64,000 nt of DNA from Psococerastis gibbosa (lineage: Eukaryota > Arthropoda > Insecta > Psocodea > Psocidae), in NCBI GenBank assembly GCA_963971405.1, contig OZ020488.1, forward strand, positions 20,975,089-21,039,088. Reading direction: 5' to 3'. The notes under the pieces are model-generated. The model ran no database searches and was not told where the DNA came from. It worked only from the letters and a program-made list of their open reading frames with translations. The stretch's first letter is position 1. Each line of letters starts with the position of its first letter. This document shows, in pieces, positions 1 through 10,800 of the stretch. Made by a program: the position numbers and the translations under genes.

Positions 1-1327
1 ATTTGATAGAAGTTTTTGCTGCATCGGCAACCACAAGGTTGAGACTATGACAGCCGCAAGGGTTAAAAAAGGCTCGTGGATAGGTTTTAGCAATGCGACT
101 CTGAACTCCTTTAATGTGTCCAACCATATTAGCACCATTATCATATCCTTGGCCCCTGCAGTCATTCATGTCAATACCATATTTATCAATTATTTCGTCC
201 AAAAATAAGCCCGTCAGGCCGGCTCCAGTTGAGTCAGCCACTGGCTTATATGTCAAAAAACACTCACGCACACGCGCTTCATCGACGTCGAAAAATCTGA
301 AGGTGACACTCATTTGCTCAGTGTGGCTGATGTCAGGAGTACAGTCTAAAATTATAGAAAAATACTTGGCACTTCTTATTTTAGATAATATTTGGCCTCT
401 TACTTCGTCAGCTAATAATTTAATTACTTCGTTTTGAATATTTTTGCTAAAATAAAAATGCTTGGATTCCTTCTGCATCACTCTTCGCAAGTGCTCCATC
501 ATGACGGGGTCGAATTGGCCAAGTAATTGTACAAGGCCTAAGAAATTCCCATTTCTTGGAGTGTATAAAGTGTCCTTGCTACCACGAAAAGGCAAATTGT
601 GTTCAGCCAAAAACAGCGTGATGGCGATCATTCGTTCCATAACAGAAGACCACCTTGCTTTTTCATCCTCCAATTGCTTCTGAAGCCCTTTATCTATGCC
701 ACAACATTTTTTTAACCTTTTAGCCGTTTCAAGCCACGTTAATAAGGCTTGCTGGTGGTCGTCAGAAAACTCATGGCTCGTTAGTAAACGAGACAAATGA
801 TGCCAGTTGTCAGAGCCAACATTGGAAAGATGGCAACGACTTGTGCGCTTGAAGATGTGACAACAAAAGCAGTATACTTTCTTTGTTGAATTGGAATAAA
901 CAAGCCACTGCCGCTCATATACTTCTCCGTTGGGCATGCTTTTTTTGAAATGGCTGTTGGAAAAATGCCGGCCTTTCTCATTTTTTGGGTATTTATCATC
1001 ATCGAGTTTCCCGTTTTGCGGCCCCTCTTCAACGATCATGTCAATAACTTGTGAAGACAAGTAAGAGGGCCACTTGGCTATGTCCATAGAAAAACTTCTT
1101 TCTTCTTCACTGCAAGGCAAGTTCTCAAAAATGGCCTCGTCCAGCGCAACCGCCTGGGCCTCACTCTCAACCGTACTTTCCTTGCTTGTACTAGGGGGCT
1201 GGGTTGGGTCTGGATGTGGACCTGGCCGTTTTAGAAATTTGGCCATTTGCGCCGCTTGCTTTTCATTCTCAGCTTCCCTAGCTCTTCTTTTCCTCTCATT
1301 TCCGGCGCCTGACAATTTTTTCCACAT
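1..1327 (-). CDS. TTF-type zinc finger / DUF4371 hAT-transposase-like protein (ZMYM1-like), N-terminal part, cut by window edge
   Basis: An uninterrupted minus-strand frame runs from ATG at 1327 to base 2 (about 442 codons) with no stop, then leaves the window. Seen in order: a basic start (WKKLSGAGNERKRR, residues 2-15); an acidic low-complexity stretch; a TTF-type zinc finger region (YPKNEKGRHF near 113-122, a conserved W at 141, a CFCC cluster at 153-156, NWHHL near 174); then a DUF4371 segment with FRGS near 247, NGNFLGL near 259 and IILDCTPDISHTEQM near 325-339. D328 and D396 (in GYDNGANM) sit where the first two acidic residues of the hAT RNase H-like fold fall; C424/C426/H427 follow. 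The third acidic residue and the C-terminal dimerisation domain would lie beyond the window. Known of the family: hAT transposases, sometimes domesticated as nuclear proteins. Inference: a young transposon or a domesticated gene; the open frame argues against long decay. A stop lies in frame just upstream (1370-1372). Confidence 0.9.
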   Translation of the reverse strand, partial: MWKKLSGAGNERKRRAREAENEKQAAQMAKFLKRPGPHPDPTQPPSTSKESTVESEAQAVALDEAIFENLPCSEEERSFSMDIAKWPSYLSSQVIDMIVEEGPQNGKLDDDKYPKNEKGRHFSNSHFKKSMPNGEVYERQWLVYSNSTKKVYCFCCHIFKRTSRCHLSNVGSDNWHHLSRLLTSHEFSDDHQQALLTWLETAKRLKKCCGIDKGLQKQLEDEKARWSSVMERMIAITLFLAEHNLPFRGSKDTLYTPRNGNFLGLVQLLGQFDPVMMEHLRRVMQKESKHFYFSKNIQNEVIKLLADEVRGQILSKIRSAKYFSIILDCTPDISHTEQMSVTFRFFDVDEARVRECFLTYKPVADSTGAGLTGLFLDEIIDKYGIDMNDCRGQGYDNGANMVGHIKGVQSRIAKTYPRAFFNPCGCHSLNLVVADAAKTSIK

Positions 1328-1342
1328 TGCCTTTGCAAAGTT

Positions 1343-1360
1343 GCTAAAATAAAAGACACA
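1343..1360 (-). promoter_or_regulatory. Candidate 3' splice site just upstream of the hAT-like CDS
   Basis: On the minus strand a T-rich tract ending in TTTTATTTTAG lies 16-17 bases before the candidate ATG, with the AG at 1345-1344. The frame stays open through it for a few codons. In relatives the KLSGA segment is often near the start of the long exon, so the coding exon may begin here rather than at the ATG. This is inference from the motif only. Confidence 0.4.
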
Positions 1361-1379
1361 TAAATTACCTTAAGTCTAA

Positions 1380-2997
1380 ATAAAGTCCAAAATAAATAAA
1401 TATACAATAAGTTGGACATACAGTAGACATAAATTCTCTTATTTGATATTAATAACAAACACAAACCATTCGCAGAATTGCAAGCCGAGCCACTTCTTAA
1501 TCTGCTTTGTAACTCTCTTATTTATTATAACAACAACTTAATACAAATACCGCTATAAAGCATCTGCGTCTGCTTACCTTAAAATTTTTTTGTTGCCAAT
1601 TGCAATTATTTATAAAAATCTCACAAGAGATACGAGTGAAGCTGAAATTAGTAACCAATAACAATGCTATGATCTGCCATTTTAGTTAGGGTGGCCAACA
1701 TAACCACTCGGAGTTGTCGTGGAAGGAGTTAACGTTCCACCACGTTAAACCGGTTGGCGCCAGATTTAAAACAAGTCTTCTATAAAAATTATTTTATTTT
1801 TATTTTTTTTAAATTATCCCGCTTGAAAACACAAAGCCGAGTCCAAGGGGGCGTCTCGCGGCGCCCCCTTGGACTCGGCGCCTGGTGCGGCCGCTCCACT
1901 TGCCCATAGGACGGGCCGGGCCTGCCTAAACACAAGTGAAATTTTAATTTAATTCAAAGCAAATATAATTACTTTCACAAAATGTTGGATTGAATCATTT
2001 CCTTATTTTACTATTAGGCCTATTAGTATTATTACAATATATACATTCAGTAGGTAACAGTATTTATTTTATGGCGTACACGCTTTCTTCCTACACACCG
2101 ACCGGCGCAAATACTCGAAACAGTCCCGCGCCTAAAAATTAAAAAAAAAACTTTAATAGGTAGTTGAGTATGTGATTTGGAAAATTACTATCGGGAGCAC
2201 ATTGGACAACGAAGTTACCCAAGGACCGTCTGAAACAGTTTGCCTTGCTGGCAATGAAACGCGATTTTTCGGATTATACTAGTATCATAGACGTTAAGTT
2301 GAAACTTCACTTTTCCCATATGGTACCATGGAATTGTTCACTGCATTCAACTTGGAACAAGATATTTATCTATAGCCTTTCTGTGAAGTACCTATAGTCG
2401 AAGTTCTGTATCAATTGTACCTTAAGATTTATTTTCATAATTTTCCCTATCCCGAAGCATTGGATTGATCGATGGAATAATGTTATCTAACATGATAATA
2501 ATGGCATGGTCTTCAATGCAGAAGGCCACGGATTATCTATAACTTCTTCAAAAAATCTTTTCTATTCAGAACAAAACCTTGTTTGGGAAAGGAAGAAGGG
2601 AAAAGAAGGAACCTCCCTCCCCCAAATTAAGTTAGTCCAAAATAGATAAACAATCCCGAAATACTATTTTTTTGGTCAACCTACATGACGAATTTAATTG
2701 AAATCCATGAGATAGTTTTGTTGTAAATCGATTCACAGACCGACATTTCGACCATTATGCCTAGCTTTCCTTATACAATACTGACGTACAGTATAAAATT
2801 TGCCGAGAAAGATGGGAAACCTAGCTTTTTATTGCGAAATTGCCTTCTTTTCGGTCTTATAATAGTACCATATTGTATTAAAAAACTATTATACGAAGAA
2901 ATAGCAAAAGAAACAATGTCACTAAAAGTGTTTTTCTCCCATATTGTGGTTAAAGAACTCGGTCTTCATAATGGAAAGCACTCCAACATTTTTGTTG
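1380..2997. other. Non-coding stretch, no gene recognised
   Basis: AT-rich sequence with many stops in all frames. The only distinct structure is the GC-rich hairpin described separately; 1710-1760 has a weaker imperfect palindrome (GTGGAA...TTCCAC). It may contain the 5' end of the hAT-like element, but I could not place a terminal inverted repeat. Confidence 0.4.
1836..1879. repeat. Perfect 18-bp inverted repeat (GC-rich hairpin)
   Basis: The arms 1836-1853 and 1862-1879 are exact reverse complements (GCCGAGTCCAAGGGGGCG and its complement) separated by 8 bases. They form a GC-rich island in AT-rich DNA, about 510 bp upstream of the hAT-like ATG. It could be a subterminal transposase-binding site or part of an insulator/promoter; function unknown. 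Confidence 0.75.
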
Positions 2998-3071
2998 TTA
3001 GGCGCGGTTTCCACCGACCTGCAAGTGCAAAATACACATACGGTGACGTGGTAGCAGATATCATTAACAAA

Positions 3072-3324
3072 GGTGGGGTTTCCACTGACCTCTCATTGCA
3101 GAATGCAAATGACATTGACGGAAATTTTTGTTTTACTCTATGCCATAGTTAAAATTGATCAACAATCATAGAGAAAAATCACAAACAAACAAATTAAAAT
3201 TAAAAAATGGCGTCATGGGATATGTTAAGTACAAACATTTTAATAGATTACTATAAAAAGAAAAATTTAAATTTCCGTCAATGTCATTTGCATTCTGCAA
3301 TGAGAGGTCGGTGGAAACCCCGCC
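3072..3324. mobile_element. Inner foldback MITE inside the 3001-3430 element
   Basis: Starts GGTGGGGTTTCCACTGACC and ends with the reverse complement ...GGTCGGTGGAAACCCCGCC. The arms extend through TCATTGCAGAATGCAAATGA and the CATTGACGGAAAT motif. The middle section around a GATCAACAATCA motif matches the inner elements at 15514-15755 and 43541-43782, here in opposite orientation. Its flanks are reverse complements of each other, so it sits at the centre of the outer palindrome. Confidence 0.8.
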
Positions 3325-3349
3325 TTTATTAATGATATCTGCTACCACG

Positions 3350-3403
3350 TGTGTATTATATATATTGTATATATATTGTATATTATTGTATATTGTATTT
3401 TGC
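3350..3403 (+). repeat. TATATTG-type microsatellite in foldback arm
   Basis: Alternating TATATTG/TATTG units within the right arm of the outer foldback element. The left arm lacks the expansion, so it arose after the palindrome formed. Confidence 0.7.
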
Positions 3404-3434
3404 ACTTGCAGGTCGGTGGAAACCGCGCCTTATA

Positions 3435-4066
3435 GGCTATTTATTACTGGCAGGGTACTGTTCACAACAATATATAGAGCCTACACAAAGGCTTAAGTAT
3501 TATTATTATTATCAGATTAGATAGTTAAAAAGTTTATGCTCAAAACTGTTTGTCTTACACATTTTAATAAGTAATATGGTTGAGCCTTCGAATAAAGTCT
3601 GTTGCAGCAGTTTAATGGCAAGAAAGCGAGTTTCCAATACATAATATAAACCTTGGTTGTAAAGTAACAATTAATTTATCTTTACAGCCCCTGTAAAGGA
3701 ACATTTTAATCAGAAGGGAAATTACACTGTATTACACGGTGTAAAGCCCGTCTTTATTAGTACCGTACTTCCCTTCATTTTTCAATATAGTAGCAGTTTC
3801 ACCGTTTCCACCATCTCGAAAAAAATTTAATAAAAATAATAAAGGCTGTACGCGAGTATAAATTTTATTGTACTGTTGTCCGCATTAAATTTTATATTTT
3901 GTTAATATTTAAGACAATTGCCCTATCGTAGGTCTATATTCACATTTCTTAAATTATGCTAGGTGCATAGTATTGTTGTAGTACATGTAGGCCTCATGAC
4001 ATAATATTAAATCTATACTCTAATTAACATATATAACAATATATATATATACATAATAATAACCTT
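3435..4066. other. No gene recognised
   Basis: AT-rich, stops in all frames, no inverted repeat or known repeat recognised. Confidence 0.4.
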
Positions 4067-4318
4067 TTTTTATGGACCCAGGCCTACTTAGTATAGTGGC
4101 CCATAGGTCCCTTGTCCAATGCCAACGACCCCGTGGATTTCGGACTTAACATGTATTGTTTCCGTAAGAATATGGCCATTGGCAAACTGATATACGTTCT
4201 CGATGTCAACCTACACCGGCTACAAGCGTTAATGGACAAGCTGAGACAATCATACCATTGACGCAATTAAACATTTGATAGCATGACTTAACCAAGTACA
4301 GATACGAGTCAATTAATT
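4067..4318 (+). repeat. Dispersed repeat D, copy 1
   Basis: Shares a long stretch with 7634-7868 and 26843-27077, including GGACCCAGGCCTA, GACCCCRTGGATTTCGGAC, GTCAACCTACACCGGCTACA, AATGGACAAGCTGAGACAA and CAAGTACAGATACGAGTCAA. Its 3' limit is near the last motif. Class unknown; no reading frame is kept between copies. Confidence 0.75.
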
Positions 4319-4364
4319 GAAAGCTATATTTCCAAACTCAATTCAGTTGCTGCTGAGCCTCCAA

Positions 4365-4462
4365 TCTTAGAACTTAGAAGTCTACGTAGTTCCACTGAAA
4401 ATGTCGATCGAAAGGTTTTGAAGTACGCTTTCAGATCGACCACAGCCTATCATCACTGGATT
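4365..4462 (+). repeat. Dispersed repeat E, copy 1
   Basis: Matches the minus strand of about 13950-14060: shared blocks include GTTCCACTGAA, GAAGTACGCTTTCAGA and CGACCACAGCCTATCATC. It lies just downstream of repeat D, so the two may be one older element here. Confidence 0.65.
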
Positions 4463-4521
4463 CTATTGCTGCATCAAATATTTATTTTTAAGCCTCAAAT
4501 TTCGATTTCTATTCTTCCTAA

Positions 4522-4662
4522 GGCGGGGTTTCCATATACGTCAATCGTCAATGAGAAATATGGTTTTGACGTGGTAGCAGAATTTTTAGTATGTCTTTAA
4601 TGTCTGCTAAACCTTCAATTTCATATTTCTCATTGACGATTGACGTATGTGGAAACCCCGCC
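4522..4662. mobile_element. Foldback MITE, 141 bp, TAA target duplication
   Basis: Near-perfect palindrome with ends GGCGGGGTTTCCA / TGGAAACCCCGCC, exact TAA flanks (4519-4521 and 4663-4665), arms containing ACGTCAATCGTCAATGAGA, and the central core GACGTGGTAGCAGA. The 3-bp TAA duplication and G-rich ends suggest a non-autonomous PIF/Harbinger-type element (inference). Confidence 0.88.
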
Positions 4663-4722
4663 TAACCTTTCCTGCTGTATCCCCCATAATAAGTTAATAT
4701 TGTATGATATAGCAATACTGTC

Positions 4723-4921
4723 AGGACATGTAGAGTAGTGGTACGGACTCTGACTTTCACCCGAAAGATTGTTGGTTCGAATTTCACACTGGCTAAATTT
4801 TCTAGCTATGCTTCGGAGGGCATGTAAAGCAGGAGGTCCCGGGCCTTCCTAGTTGAATATAAGAAACTCCGCTACTTTGGCTTACTAATAAAACAGAAAA
4901 AGTCGTTATTTATTTATTTAC
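4723..4921 (+). repeat. tRNA-derived SINE A, copy 1
   Basis: The 5' part resembles tRNA-Glu: GTAGAGTAGTGGTACGGAC (A-box region), a GACTTTCACCC anticodon-loop-like segment with TTC at the anticodon position, and GGTTCGAATTTC (B box). A shared body follows (GGAGGGCATGTAAAGCAGG, CTTCCTAGTTGA) and an A/T tail of TTTA repeats. Six other copies are in the window. Confidence 0.85.
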
Positions 4922-5897
4922 TGCCCAAGTTCATATACCTTATGAAATGCAAAATTTATATATTATAGGTCGAGTTGGTGTGCCCCTTTCCTTTAGCTCT
5001 CCACAAAGGAGCCTAAATATGCCAGAAGCAAACATTCTCTGAAGCAACGCATTATGGAGATTATAAGCGTACACTGTGGTTCCAAGACAAACACTGTGTG
5101 AATAATAAATAGTAGATCAAGCTGCTCAATAAAATCATGCAAAATTTACGCGGAGCCGTGAGAAATAGAGAATTTCCCGGCTCTTCCGGCAGAGGGAAAA
5201 GCTCTTTAGGCAGTGGCTACCCCTTGCGGCGCATCCTAGAACTTCTGTTATCGTTATCAGCGACATCTCAGGTTTGTCAACCCTGTTTGGTTAGCGTCTA
5301 TGGCTTAACAGCTTTGCAAAGGTATCAGGTTTGATCCAATAGAAACCTCTTACGTCATCTGTTCTGATGGCAGTGGTTTTAGTTGTCACATTTAATTGAT
5401 GGAATTGTCATTTCTATTATAATTGTATTACGATACAATAACTTGGAATTCGCCAGTTGAATTTCTAGTGTACTTTCATCAAAAGTGGCCTTCGGCTCGG
5501 CTCATGTTAACAGTACCGTTTATTTTCAGTTCGTGTTTTATAGGCAAGCATTAAAATGAAATGAATACCATCTATGTTTACATGTAAGTTATGTGTTTTA
5601 ATTTTTAAAGAAGAAAGAACATATTGTATTATATAGTCTTTACTGTATTGTAAATAAGCGTTAACCTAGCGTACTACATATTTGCATTAAATGCTGTGCT
5701 AAAGCCACGGATCCTCAGTGTTGCTATTCTTCAATTCGTAAACACCCAAAGACAGTCAAATGTCAATAGCTTCGTATATCTGAGATTATAACCTATCTCA
5801 AACATACTGCAGCAGTCCATTGAAACATCTCCGCGAGTCTTCTTCCTCAAGTTACAGCCGGCTGGCGCCTGGCGGGTGGGCAGCAATTACATGTGGC
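4922..5897. other. No gene recognised
   Basis: Only a short GC-richer open stretch at 5137-5334, without splice signals or recognisable domain. The rest is AT-rich. Confidence 0.35.
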
Positions 5898-5900
5898 TTA

Positions 5901-6041
5901 GGCGGGGTTTCCACATACGTCAATCGGCAATGAGAAATATGGTTTTGACGTGGTAGCAGAATTTTTAGTATGTCTTTAATGTCTGCTAAACCTTCAATTT
6001 CATATTTCTCATTGACGATTGACGTATATGGAAACTCCGTC
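5901..6041. mobile_element. Foldback MITE, same arm type as 4522-4662
   Basis: Ends GGCGGGGTTTCCAC / GGAAACTCCGTC with decay at the right tip; arms ATACGTCAATCGGCAATGAG; the core GACGTGGTAGCAGA is present. Flanks are TTA on the left and TAA on the right. It is almost identical to the 4522-4662 copy, so the two are recent relatives. Confidence 0.87.
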
Positions 6042-6044
6042 TAA

Positions 6045-6515
6045 GACGAGCCCCTACACCTCCATATGTTTCGCTTGCGGAAGCAGGGACCAATAGAAAG
6101 CCCGCCATATTTTGGCCTCAAATTTTCGCGCCAAATGAAACTCAATAGTTATCTTATGGTACCTAACCCAAGATTTTTAAAACTAAACAAAATGTGTCTT
6201 TATTAAATATTTAGGCTGTCTAACTTCACTATTATGATAAATATGCTTTCCCAAAATAGCTGAAAATTATGTGGATTAAAAAGGAACAATAGCATCAAAT
6301 AAGTTCAATCATCCAAAACAGTAATTGTACCCTATGAAATTTCAAATGTAGCAAATGCAAAATTTAATTAGGCCTATAGGCAGTAATAAGGGCAACAAAA
6401 AGGCATTTTCTCTTAGTTTTTAAATAAAATACAGAATACCCCCTGCTGTGAGCCCAAAAATGGCGGAAATCAAATGACCATGCGACACTAGCGCCATCAA
6501 TGGTACTTCTAGTAT
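6045..6515. other. No gene recognised
   Basis: AT-rich, no long frame or repeat recognised. Confidence 0.35.
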
Positions 6516-6516
6516 A

Positions 6517-6768
6517 TTATATTAGAAGTTCTTTGGGCTTAGATGCTTCCACTCCCCTCGATCCTGGCACGCCCTCTTCAGCTCCACGTACGTACTGGCT
6601 CCTACAATTTCCATCACTTGCTGCAGATATTCCTTTCCTGGGCGTCCACTGTCCAGGTCGGTTGACGCCTTCCATGGTTCCTTCAGTGATGGAACTGACG
6701 TCGTAGCAAATATCCGATCCAGCGAGCTCTTCTTGTACATATCGATGCAACCAGAGTTTTGCTTTCAC
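6517..6768 (-). pseudogene. C-terminal remnant of a non-LTR retrotransposon polyprotein (LINE family X)
   Basis: The minus-strand frame from 6740 reads SLKEPWKAS..., GRPGKEYLQQVMEIVGAST, then TYVELKRACQDRGEWKHL. The last part matches the minus strand of about 46250-46340 (GARTYRELKRKTQDRAN). The C-terminal tails of several LINE reverse transcriptase polyproteins end in this kind of ELK...DR..W motif after a GRPR-like turn. No reverse transcriptase core is left here, so this is a short 3' fragment. A second overlapping minus frame is also open; the ELK-DR frame is preferred because it is conserved between the two copies. Confidence 0.55.
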
Positions 6769-6770
6769 TT

Positions 6771-7633
6771 ATTCTGGCTAGAATCGCGAGAAATGAATAA
6801 TAAGTTGAAAATCCCCATTTCGGTACATATAGTATATACAATATCATCATCGGTATATTTATTACTGTATGCATATTTCAGTGCCATCAGATTCCATTGT
6901 TAGCATTGCTTTATAAGATGATAATAATAATAATACAATATGTTTTTGGATGAAAAATCGTAAATATTATAAAATAAATAAGTAAAAGTCGGTGGTTTTT
7001 AACTGTGGATTACAAGAGCCAAAACGCCAGTAGAGATTGGTTACAAGAAAATTACGTAACATTGACGTCACTACTAATATTTCCCCAACTAGTGGCTACA
7101 CACATGACGTCACATTCTGCAGTCACGTGACTCTCTTTTCAACCATATCAAACTTAAATTAAGGGGGGAAATATTTTTTTTCACCTAGCACTAAATAACA
7201 TTTCTAGGAAAATATAATAATTTTAAGGGGCATAAATAAATCTACAGATATGCATTAAAATATAGTCGGTTTTCAAAAATTGTCAAGTAGCCTGTTGCCG
7301 ATTATTGGATCGCAAGTTGAAATGTTTATACTTCAGAAATTTATCAAATAAGTTAGAACTGATAAATTACAGCTCTACCAGAAGAGTTTTCTTATTCATT
7401 AAACACACTTATTTATACTTGCTTTGTGTTAAGACTTAGGAGAGACCTAAAATCTAAAAGAGCTATAGATGCAAGTTGTGTCTGGTCGTTATATATACAA
7501 ATGACAACATACTTGGCAAGTAATGGAAAAATAATTTAACGCATTAGGCATTAAGACCTACACTACTACCTGACAACATACCTAAACGCAAAGTCATGCG
7601 AACAGCATTAAAGAGCCGTGGTTTGTAATTTTT
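6771..7633. other. No gene recognised
   Basis: AT-rich sequence; 7020-7140 contains several GACGTCA-type sites but no repeat I can define. Confidence 0.35.
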
Positions 7634-7868
7634 TTTAGGACTTTTTATGGACCCAGGCCTATTTATCTAATACCAATGACCCCATGAATTTCTGACATGA
7701 TTTGTATTGTTTTCGTATGAATATTTTTGGCCATTGGCAAACTGGTATACGTCCTCGATGTCAATTTGCACCGGCTACAAGCGATAATGGACAAGCTGAG
7801 ACAAGCTTACCTTTTGACGCAATGAAACAGGTGAAAGCATGACTTAACCAAGTACAGATACGAGTCAA
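7634..7868 (+). repeat. Dispersed repeat D, copy 2
   Basis: Shares GGACCCAGGCCTA, CCATTGGCAAACTG, CACCGGCTACAAGCG and AAGTACAGATACGAGTCAA with the copies at 4067 and 26843. Confidence 0.75.
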
Positions 7869-7869
7869 G

Positions 7870-10800
7870 GGCCGTGGTTAAAAATACCTTTGAGGTCAAG
7901 TAGTCCTTATACCATAGACTAAGGATAAAGGTATACCGCTATCAGATAAAATGAAAATTATCATATTATTTAAGACTATGATGAATAGCAATTTCCACTT
8001 TTCACATCATGAGCGTTGTGAGTTTGATGGTGACCTTGCAAATGTAAACAGACTCCAGGAGTAAGCACCAGGTACCGTGGACGAACGTGAATGAAAGCAG
8101 CATGTGGATGCGAACGGTTAACGTTCGTGCTGGGGCTCACATCGATCGAGCGCGCTGTAGTGGTGCGGTGCCCCTGACGCTAGCATCTCGCGTCTCTGTG
8201 CGTGTCTCAACATCCTTTCTGTGTGCTCTACCTTCTTTTCGTGGTGTCAAACCTTTTTCTATGTGTGACCACCCCGTAAGAATGACCTTCATGCTAAATT
8301 CATTAGAGGGAATGTTCCTCAAACGTCCTGCTATTCATTGCAATGCACATATTATCGTTAAAACCTGATGATACAATAACATTGCGCAACTCATGAATGA
8401 GTCCCTGCTAATTTTTTATGTAGTGTTTATATTCTGTATAAGAAAACCTCACGATCATACATTATCATTATACTCTTTGCTTAGCCCATCATCGTCTGCA
8501 CCCTTATTAATTTACATGAATTAGGTAAACATTATTTCATATATGCTAATTTGAATGTACCGTGTTACCCTGCATTATTGGAACTTGCATTACGAATATT
8601 AGTCGGGAAGGTAATATGCTATATCGCAAGAGACAAGAATCTTGAAACCCTTACAGAAAATTAGGAGTTGGTGCATTGAAATAATCGCTTTGTTGACTAT
8701 TTCTAGTTGTACCGCATGATGAACCAGGCAACTTAGAGTGACCTATTATGATAAAATCTATATTACAATACTACAATACAACACCCAGAAACGGGTATTT
8801 TTAATTTTGTACTTTAGAAAGCTTAACTGTATATCTACGAGTTACGGTTACGGACGGATCCAAACCATTTGGGGAGGGGGGGGGGTAGTTGTGGGTCAAA
8901 ATAGAATATGTTGTATCGATTAAATTAGAGCGTTATAAATTAACTTACGATAGATGTACTACATTGGGGGGGGGGGGGCAGCTACCCTTCTGTATCCATC
9001 CATGGTTACGGTACACATTGATTTTGTAGGTTCCCGTTTTTTGACCGTAAGGCCCCTTATCTATTATATCTTCATTCTACCTTAGCATTTTGGCGACGTT
9101 TATGGGTTTATGACATCTTTCGTGTAGTTTTTCATGATTTCATATTATGGATAATTTATACATCATTTATTTATTGCACTTATTGTACTTTTTCAATTGA
9201 GAATTAGTTTAATTTTACTAAACGCAGAGACTATTAAATATACTATATATTGTACTATACGCAAGGATACCTATTGTTATCCTTGAAGCCAGAAGATAAA
9301 GCTTGGCATAAAGATGCATATAAGAATAAAAACGGATACGTGTATTAAATGGGTCCCTTGTGCCCTGCCCTTAGTAACTAGCAACTCCCGCAGTTATCCG
9401 CAACCCTCACAAATAGGTTCCGCTTCCCGGTTATTTATTTTCATTTCCCTCCGCTATACGAAATTGACTGTAACTTACAAGAAATGAGGTGGGAAATGAC
9501 TGTGAAGTCATTAATACAATCTCACCCCATTTAGTTCATAAAATATTATGGGCTACATGAATCTTTTTGGAGGCCTATAAATTTCATATTAAAGAAAAAA
9601 TAAAATTTCGTAATGCCGACTAGTTTTCTAAAATAAAAATACATTCGTATTTTTGTGTTTTAGCCGGTATCCCGCAATGAAACATATTGTAGTTGCATCG
9701 TAGCAAGTATGTACTGTATAGTTTGTATATTTCCGAGGAAAATCTTTCATAGACTTGCGGAAAGACTCCCAAAGTAAAATCCAGATGATTCAAAGGGAGT
9801 GAGTCAATATTCTTCATCAGGTTTATTTTCTTAACAGTGGTTCATACATATTTTGTTACATGTTTACCGACGTTATCATTGTAATCGCCATTTCTTTCGG
9901 TTGTTCCTGCAATAACTCCAGGAAAAAGGTTTTCTATAAACCCATCAGATTAAACGTAAGGTACCTCTGATTACACACTCTAATATTGTTCAAATATTCA
10001 ATCCAATAAATATGGGTCTAAGAAAAATTGGAACGTGTAATACAATATTCAGATTCAAGTCAAATATTCAAAATAAACAATCCGAATATTTGTACAATCG
10101 AATAAATATTATACTATAATCTGGAATCAGGGCCAATATGGTTACGATATCAATAATAAAAATTATGAAAAGCGTTATTAAAAGAAGGAATTTGTTGATG
10201 TTTAATTTGTTCTCGTAGTGTGTAAAATGAATATATTATGACACTCACCTTAATTTTATTTGTGGAAATTACAGTAATGAAGGTAAATAATAAATGGATA
10301 CCATTGCAAATACGTTATGCGGAGAAAAATCATATTAATTAATTCCTAGGCTATAATCAAAATATAAATGGAATTTTCGGACCTTTTGCTTTGTTACAGC
10401 CAAGTTATAACCAATAATTGGAAATATAGCCTAATAACCTATCTCATAACTTTAATATTAAACGGGAAAAAATAAAGTTAATGTGCCCTCCATCCGTTGT
10501 TTAATGCTAAAATGAATGCGAATTCCACTTATTAGATACCGTAACAAACTGGCGATTCAATTCTAACGAGTAGCCTACGTCTAACTGTACGTTAGGCATT
10601 GAAAATGGACAATAATTCTTAAAATATGTCCATGTGTTATTAGCATAAGTTTTTGCGTGCCACAACAATCAATTTGATACCTACCTTGTATAAAAATAAA
10701 AGTAAAATGTTTATAAATTCAATCATCCCAGTAAATTTCATTTTAGTGCTGACAACATGGGCTGGTTTTGTTGTCAATTAATTTGCATTTCGATGTCATT

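Larger units (their letters stand above)
3001..3430. mobile_element. Foldback MITE (GGCG-TTTCCAC family), outer element with nested copy
   Basis: The left arm starts GGCGCGGTTTCCACCGACCT and the right arm is its reverse complement ending at 3430; both sides are flanked by TTA. Each arm leads to the family core (GACGTGGTAGCAGATATC on the left, its complement at about 3331-3350). A second element occupies the centre. The right arm is longer than the left because of an expanded TATATTG-type microsatellite. The TTA flanks suggest a PIF/Harbinger-type target duplication (inference). Confidence 0.8.

Noticed and set aside
114-683. Two plus-strand open frames of 107 and 73 residues
   Set aside because: They are antisense to the minus-strand hAT-like coding sequence, which has clear family motifs throughout.
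1836-1879. Rho-independent-type terminator
   Set aside because: Nothing else supports a bacterial origin. In a eukaryotic setting the hairpin is not evidence of a terminator.
2757-3152. 131-residue plus-strand open frame
   Set aside because: The second half is the foldback element itself, and the first half has no family features or splice signals.
8087-8368. GC-richer open frames on both strands
   Set aside because: No splice consensus, no domain, no matching copy. I noted it only as a composition feature.
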